A stretch of 34,284 nt of DNA, from NCBI GenBank assembly GCA_905202595.1, contig CAJKSP010000024.1, positions 1 through 34,284 on the forward strand, given 5' to 3'. Each line of letters opens with the position of its first letter. Position 1 is the stretch's first letter. This stretch comes from an uncultured Sutterella sp. (GTDB lineage Bacteria > Pseudomonadota > Gammaproteobacteria > Burkholderiales > Burkholderiaceae_F). The notes beneath the pieces are model-generated. The model did not search any database, was not told the DNA's origin, and saw nothing but the letters and a program-made list of their open reading frames with translations. Position numbers and translations under genes: made by a program. Positions 30,551 through 34,284 of the stretch are shown here, piece after piece.

Positions 30551-30889
30551 TTAGCTTTCGCCGTCACCGACGGTGATGTAAATATGGCTCGTCTGCTTGT
30601 TGATACGGGTGCCACGGCCCTTGGCGCGAGCGCCAAAGCGACGCAGCGTAGCAGCCTTTTCAACATGGATCTTCTTCACGACGAGCGTGTCAATATCGGC
30701 GCCGAAGTTGTGTTCGGCGTTGGCGATGGCGCTTTCGAGGGCCTTCTTAATAATCCCGGCAGCACGCTTCTGCGTGAAAGTCAGGATCGACAGGGCCTTG
30801 TCCACGGGCTTGCCGCGGACGAGATCGGCCACCAGACGACCCTTCTGGGCAGAAAGGCGGACGCCACGAACGATAGCAGTAGTTTCCAT
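30551..30889 (-). CDS. rplV: 50S ribosomal protein L22
   Basis: L22 lines the exit tunnel through its long beta-hairpin. The 112-residue product begins METTAIVRGVRLSAQKGRLV and has the hairpin RRFGARAKGRGTRINKQTSH at about residues 84-103, a site of macrolide-resistance changes in other species. Its ATG directly abuts the rpsS stop. Confidence 0.98.
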   Translation of the reverse strand: METTAIVRGVRLSAQKGRLVADLVRGKPVDKALSILTFTQKRAAGIIKKALESAIANAEHNFGADIDTLVVKKIHVEKAATLRRFGARAKGRGTRINKQTSHIYITVGDGES

Positions 30890-31168
30890 TTAGTTACCCA
30901 CCTTCTTGTCGCCGGCGGCATGACCCTTGAACGTGCGCGTGTGCGCGAATTCGCCGAGCTTGTGCCCCACCATGTTTTCATTGATGTAGACCGGAACGTG
31001 CTGACGGCCGTTGTGAACGGCGATCGTCAGACCGACGAATTCCGGAACAATCGTCGAACGGCGCGACCAGGTCTTGAGCGGACGCTTGTCGCGGCTCGCC
31101 TGGGCAGCTTCAACCTTCTTCATGAGGTGCCCGTCAACGAACGGGCCTTTCTTCAAAGAACGAGACAT
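30890..31168 (-). CDS. rpsS: 30S ribosomal protein S19
   Basis: S19 sits in the 30S head with S13. The 92-residue product begins MSRSLKKGPFVDGHLMKKV and has TWSRRSTIVPEFVGLTIAVHNGR and KLGEFAHTRTFKGHA. Confidence 0.98.
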   Translation of the reverse strand: MSRSLKKGPFVDGHLMKKVEAAQASRDKRPLKTWSRRSTIVPEFVGLTIAVHNGRQHVPVYINENMVGHKLGEFAHTRTFKGHAAGDKKVGN

Positions 31169-31178
31169 TCAGGCCCCC

Positions 31179-32006
31179 TTACTTGCGGTAACGGCGCGTA
31201 ACGATCATGGAATCGGTGCGCTTGCTGTTGCGGGTACGATAACCCTTCGTGAGCTGGCCCCACGGCGTGACAGGAGCACGACCAGTACCGGTCTTGCCTT
31301 CGCCGCCGCCATGCGGATGGTCGATCGGGTTCATGGCCACGCCGCGAACCGTCGGACGAATACCACGCCAGCGCTTAGCGCCAGCCTTGCCAAGCTCGCG
31401 CAGGCTGTTTTCTTCATTGCCGACCGTGCCGATCGTAGCGCGGCATTCAATGAGAACGCGGCGAACTTCGCCAGAACGCAGGCGAACCTGAGCATAGTCG
31501 CCTTCGCGAGCGATCAGCATGCCGAATGCACCAGCGGCGCGAACGAGCTGAGCACCCTTACCCGGAAGCAGTTCGATGCAGTGAATCGTCGTGCCGACAG
31601 GGATGTTACGAAGCGGCAGCGTATTGCCCGTCTTGATCGGGGATTCCGGGCCGTTCATGATTTCCTGGCCGACAGTCAGGCCCTTCGGAGCAATGATGTA
31701 CCGGCGCTCGCCATCGGCATAAAGCACGAGAGCGATGTGGGCAGAACGGTTCGGATCGTATTCAATACGCTCGACACGGGCGGGAATACCGTCCTTCTCA
31801 CGCTTGAAGTCGATGATGCGGTACTGGCGCTTGGCGCCGCCGCCCTTATGACGAACCGTGATATGGCCATTGTTGTTACGGCCGCTGCCACGATTCTTCT
31901 TCTCAATGAGAGAAGCCCAGGGCTTGCCCTTATGGAGTTCCTTGCTGACAACCTTCACCGCGTGACGGCGCCCAGGAGACGTCGGCTTAAGTTTCACGAG
32001 AGCCAT
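31179..32006 (-). CDS. rplB: 50S ribosomal protein L2
   Basis: L2 is needed for subunit association and peptidyl transfer. The 275-residue product has the OB and SH3-like domains and the invariant MNPIDHPHGGGEGKTGTGR near the C-terminus, including the His equivalent to E. coli His229. Its ATG overlaps the rplW stop as TAATG. Confidence 0.98.
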   Translation of the reverse strand: MALVKLKPTSPGRRHAVKVVSKELHKGKPWASLIEKKNRGSGRNNNGHITVRHKGGGAKRQYRIIDFKREKDGIPARVERIEYDPNRSAHIALVLYADGERRYIIAPKGLTVGQEIMNGPESPIKTGNTLPLRNIPVGTTIHCIELLPGKGAQLVRAAGAFGMLIAREGDYAQVRLRSGEVRRVLIECRATIGTVGNEENSLRELGKAGAKRWRGIRPTVRGVAMNPIDHPHGGGEGKTGTGRAPVTPWGQLTKGYRTRNSKRTDSMIVTRRYRK

Positions 32007-32305
32007 TACATCACCTCTTGATCGAAGTTGATTTCCTGACCCTCAGCGAGCGTGACGTAGGCCTTGCGGACGTCGTTGCGCTTGCCCATATAACGGCCGA
32101 AGCGCTTCTGCTTCCCCTTGAGGTTCAGAATTTGAACGGAGCTGACCTTCACCTTGAAGAGCAGTTCGATAGCAGCTTTCACTTCGCACTTCGTGGCATC
32201 GGGGATGACCACGAAAGAGTACTGCTGATGCTTTTCGCCGATCATCGTGCTCTTTTCAGAGACGACGGGGCCGACGAGCACCTTCATCAGACGTTCCTGA
32301 TTCAT
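32006..32305 (-). CDS. rplW: 50S ribosomal protein L23
   Basis: L23 is the main docking site for trigger factor and SRP at the exit tunnel. The 99-residue product starts MNQERLMKVLVGPVVSEKST and contains FKVKVSSVQILNLKGKQKRFGRYMGKR. It overlaps rplD by four bases. Confidence 0.98.
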   Translation of the reverse strand: MNQERLMKVLVGPVVSEKSTMIGEKHQQYSFVVIPDATKCEVKAAIELLFKVKVSSVQILNLKGKQKRFGRYMGKRNDVRKAYVTLAEGQEINFDQEVM

Positions 32306-32922
32306 GCCAACATCTCCTCGATCTGGGCAATAGCCGCCTTCGTGACCACGACCTTGTCAAAGTAGAGAAGGCAGAGCGGATCCGCATAGCGCGGCGTGAC
32401 GACGAGCACTTCCTTCAGATTGCGCGAAGCAAGAATGAGGTTGTCGTCATATTCTTCCTCACCGACAACGATGAGAACGCGTTCGTTCAGACCGAGCGAC
32501 TTGAGCTGGCCAGCAAACGCCTTGGTCTTCGGGCCTTCAGCCTTGATCGTTTCAACGGCCACCAGACGCTGATCGGCAACGAGCTTCGAATAGATCGAAG
32601 CCATCGCAGCGCGATACATCTTCTTGTTGACCTTCTGGCTGAAGTTTTCATCCGGGGTGTTCGGGAAGGCGCGGCCGCCCTTACGCCACAGCGGCGAGGA
32701 CGTCATGCCAGAGCGAGCACGGCCCGTGCCCTTCTGGCGCCACGGCTTCTTCGTGGAATGATGCACGTCACGGCGGTTCAGCTGAGCGCGGGTGCCGAGG
32801 CGGGCATTGGCCTGGAAGGCAACCACGATCTGGTGCACCAGGGGTTCGTTGTATTCACGACCGAACACGTTGTCGGCGGCCTCGACCGTCTTTCCCTGTT
32901 CGTTCAGGACATTGAGTTCCAT
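32302..32922 (-). CDS. rplD: 50S ribosomal protein L4
   Basis: L4 reaches into the exit tunnel and, in E. coli and relatives, represses the S10 operon. The 206-residue product has the extended loop RRDVHHSTKKPWRQKGTGRA, then RSGMTSSPLWRKGGRAFP, the tunnel segment in which Lys63-type macrolide changes occur elsewhere. AAGGAG precedes the start. Confidence 0.98.
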   Translation of the reverse strand: MELNVLNEQGKTVEAADNVFGREYNEPLVHQIVVAFQANARLGTRAQLNRRDVHHSTKKPWRQKGTGRARSGMTSSPLWRKGGRAFPNTPDENFSQKVNKKMYRAAMASIYSKLVADQRLVAVETIKAEGPKTKAFAGQLKSLGLNERVLIVVGEEEYDDNLILASRNLKEVLVVTPRYADPLCLLYFDKVVVTKAAIAQIEEMLA

Positions 32923-32933
32923 TGTTTCGCTCC

Positions 32934-33578
32934 TTACGCCTTGACAGCCGGACGGACGATGACTTCGCCGCCCTCGGCGCCCGGGACAGCACCGCGGACG
33001 AAGAGAAGCTGACGCTCCTTGTCAACGCGAGCCACGACGAGGTTCTGGGTGGTGCGCTGCACATCGCCCAGATGGCCGGCCATGCGCTTGCCGGGGAAGA
33101 CGCGGCCCGGATCCTGGCGGTTACCAATGGAGCCCGGAGCGTTCGTCGTCACGGAGTTACCGTGAGAAGCGCGATTGGACGAGAAGTGGTGGCGCTTGAT
33201 AGCGCCAGCGAAACCCTTACCGATGGTCGTGCCGGTCACGTCGACCTTCTGGCCTTCCGTGAACATTTCGACAGAGAGGGTCTGGCCGGGCTTGAATTCG
33301 GCGACCTTGTCTGCATCGATATGGAACTCTTTGAGCATGGAACCGGCTTCCACGCCAGCCTTGGCGTAATGGCCGGCAAGAGCCTTGCTCACGCGCGAGG
33401 GCTTCTTGGAGCCGAACGCGACTTGAATGGCATTGTAGCCGTCGGTTTCAACCGTCTTCACCATAGTGACACGGTTATTCGACACGTCGAGCACGGTCAC
33501 GGGAACGGACACGCCGTCATCCGTGAAAATACGCGTCATGCCGATCTTGCGACCGACGAGGCCGAGCTTATCACTCAT
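32934..33578 (-). CDS. rplC: 50S ribosomal protein L3
   Basis: L3 reaches the peptidyl transferase centre. The 214-residue product begins MSDKLGLVGRKIGMTRIFTD and contains GTTIGKGFAGAIKRHHFSSN and RQDPGRVFPGKRMAGHLG. The methylated Gln (PrmB site) lies in the RQDPGRVFPGK segment. The start at 33578 has GGAG eight bases upstream; the longer open frame is leader sequence. The gene lies 170 bp from rpsJ, an unusually large gap. Confidence 0.98.
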   Translation of the reverse strand: MSDKLGLVGRKIGMTRIFTDDGVSVPVTVLDVSNNRVTMVKTVETDGYNAIQVAFGSKKPSRVSKALAGHYAKAGVEAGSMLKEFHIDADKVAEFKPGQTLSVEMFTEGQKVDVTGTTIGKGFAGAIKRHHFSSNRASHGNSVTTNAPGSIGNRQDPGRVFPGKRMAGHLGDVQRTTQNLVVARVDKERQLLFVRGAVPGAEGGEVIVRPAVKA

Positions 33579-33590
33579 TGTTTTCTCCAC

Positions 33591-33610
33591 CCCGGCTGCG
33601 ATTGGCCGGG
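33591..33610 (-). other. Hairpin next to the rplC ribosome-binding site
   Basis: CCCGGC and GCCGGG form a 6-bp stem with an 8-base loop, and on the minus strand it runs straight into the Shine-Dalgarno GTGGAG. A second 8-bp stem, ACTGTTGC/GCAACAGT, lies at 33638-33661. Both would be in the leader of a transcript from the promoter at 33685-33713. Confidence 0.45.
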
Positions 33611-33684
33611 ACCGTTTTTTCAAGAAAGATGCCCGTAACTGTTGCAAAGAGAAGCAACAGTCCTGTATAGGGCACAAAAGTGCG

Positions 33685-33713
33685 ATTCTAACCGTCGATT
33701 AATCCGTCTGCAA
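33685..33713 (-). promoter_or_regulatory. Putative promoter in the rpsJ-rplC gap
   Basis: TTGCAG (33708-33713) and TAGAAT (33685-33690) are 17 bp apart on the minus strand. The -10 region TTAGAATCGCACTTTTG differs at one base from the one in the rpoA-rplQ gap. It would give a leader of about 100 bases for rplC. Confidence 0.5.
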
Positions 33714-33748
33714 CGAAGCAAGGCGAATTTTTTAGCAATCTGACTGGA

Positions 33749-34060
33749 TTACTGAACCTTGATCTTGACGTCCACGCCCGCGGGAAGATCCAGCTTCATG
33801 AGCGCGTCAACCGTCTTATCGGTCGGATCAACAATGTCCATCAGGCGCTGGTGCGTACGAATCTCGAGCTGATCGCGGCTGGTCTTGTTGACATGCGGCG
33901 AACGGAGAATGTCGAAGCGCTGAATGCGGGTGGGAAGAGGAACAGGACCACGGACCACTGCGCCGGTGCGCTTGGCGGTATCGACGATCTCGAGAGAGGA
34001 CTGGTCGATCAGCTTGTAGTCATAGGCCTTGAGGCGGATGCGAATGCGCTGAGACTGCAT
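33749..34060 (-). CDS. rpsJ: 30S ribosomal protein S10 (NusE)
   Basis: S10 works in the 30S head and, as NusE, in antitermination with NusB. The 103-residue product begins MQSQRIRIRLKAYDYKLIDQ and has RTGAVVRGPVPLPTRIQRF and the ending MKLDLPAGVDVKIKVQ. AGGA lies about nine bases upstream of the start. It is separated from rplC by 170 bp and from tuf by 153 bp. Confidence 0.98.
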   Translation of the reverse strand: MQSQRIRIRLKAYDYKLIDQSSLEIVDTAKRTGAVVRGPVPLPTRIQRFDILRSPHVNKTSRDQLEIRTHQRLMDIVDPTDKTVDALMKLDLPAGVDVKIKVQ

Positions 34061-34086
34061 TTCGTTTTTCCTAGAAAAAAGAACAA

Positions 34087-34127
34087 TTAAAAGAGCAGAG
34101 GGGGCGGAGTATAGCTCCGCCCCCTCT
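34087..34127 (-). terminator. Strong hairpin between tuf and rpsJ
   Basis: AGAGGGGGCGGAG (34097-34109) pairs perfectly with CTCCGCCCCCTCT (34115-34127) around a 5-base loop. On the minus strand TGCTCTTTTAATTG follows. It lies 86 bases after the tuf stop and 36 bases before the rpsJ start, so it can end the tuf transcript, but it may also lie in the rpsJ leader. Confidence 0.75.
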
Positions 34128-34213
34128 AGGGATCAAGTCGAAATTCGATATTTTTCAGCTAAAGGGGAAACCCTAATTTGCTTTCAAGGCTTCCTCTCGC
34201 CAATCCATTCAAA

Positions 34214-34284
34214 TTACTCGATGATCTGAGCAACAACGCCGGCGCCGACGGTGTGGCCGCCTTCACGAATAGCGAAGCGCAGAC
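34214..34284 (-). CDS. tuf: Elongation factor Tu (3' end only)
   Basis: EF-Tu delivers aminoacyl-tRNA to the ribosome. Only the last 22 complete codons are inside the window: LRFAIREGGHTVGAGVVAQ then IIE and stop. This is the invariant end of EF-Tu domain 3. The gene continues past the right edge. Its position before rpsJ fits the str-S10 order. Confidence 0.96.
   Translation of the reverse strand, partial: LRFAIREGGHTVGAGVVAQIIE

Noticed and set aside
31074..32021. 315-codon plus-strand ORF antisense to rplB and rpsS
   Set aside because: Long antisense frames like this, also opposite rpoA, rplC, rpsC and rplF, follow from the codon bias of highly expressed genes. None shows a domain.
1..34284. 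Defence, mobile-element, CRISPR or secondary-metabolite system
   Set aside because: Both strands were read end to end. Every well-supported gene is conserved core machinery, and there are no transposases, integrases, repeat arrays or clusters of unknown genes.

Overview
The window reads as one chromosomal block of a betaproteobacterium of the order Burkholderiales. A reduced, gut-type lineage such as the Sutterellaceae is my best guess. The order is inferred from gene order (sspBA, nif3, HtrA protease, tatCBA, hinT, murA, mlaBCADEF, then mrcA, cyaY, lptM, lysA, then the alpha, spc and S10 ribosomal clusters up to tuf) and from protein details such as the basic C-terminal tail of S3. The family guess is weaker and rests mainly on genes that seem to be missing. 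I see no rRNA, IS element, prophage, CRISPR array or toxin-like cassette. Nearly all of the window is conserved housekeeping DNA.

Layout, left to right. 1-230: a tRNA-Thr(TGT) with its promoter and terminator. 234-1357: sspB and sspA (minus). 1558-2310: a Nif3/YbgI-family protein (minus), diverging from a membrane-anchored single-PDZ HtrA protease (2354-3652, plus). 3769-6048: tatC, tatB, tatA and hinT (minus). 6196-12006: murA, the complete Mla lipid-transport set (mlaB, mlaC, mlaA, mlaD, mlaE, mlaF) and a 4HBT thioesterase (all minus). 12382-14769: PBP1a (plus). 14933-15232: cyaY (minus), diverging from lptM and lysA (plus). 16968-18794: guaC and engB (plus). 18802-19185: hslR (minus). 19305-34060: 27 genes on the minus strand, transcribed from rpsJ down to rplQ, comprising 25 ribosomal proteins, secY and rpoA. 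34214-34284: the 3' end of tuf. rpmJ (37 codons) is included; it is easily missed.

Functionally this is an envelope and translation block. MurA and PBP1a make peptidoglycan. Mla keeps outer-membrane lipid asymmetry. LptM assists assembly of the LPS translocon. Tat and Sec export proteins. The HtrA protease and the SspB/ClpXP adaptor handle quality control. LysA supplies lysine, and GuaC balances purine nucleotides.

The most notable signal is what is absent or inserted between conserved genes. Compared with the Burkholderia-type order as I recall it, the his operon (between murA and hinT), petABC (between nif3 and sspA), a pil/aro/glt block (between mlaF and mrcA), cutA-dsbD-hemB (between rplQ and engB) and infA (between secY and rpmJ) are not here, while the flanking genes remain collinear. 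The ribosomal cluster is cut by unusually large gaps (rpsJ-rplC, rpsQ-rplN, secY-rpmJ, rpsK-rpsD, rpsD-rpoA, rpoA-rplQ). Four of these carry promoter-like or hairpin elements I can place with some support. Two share a 16-of-17-base element built around a TAGAAT -10 box. I found no convincing undescribed multi-gene system.
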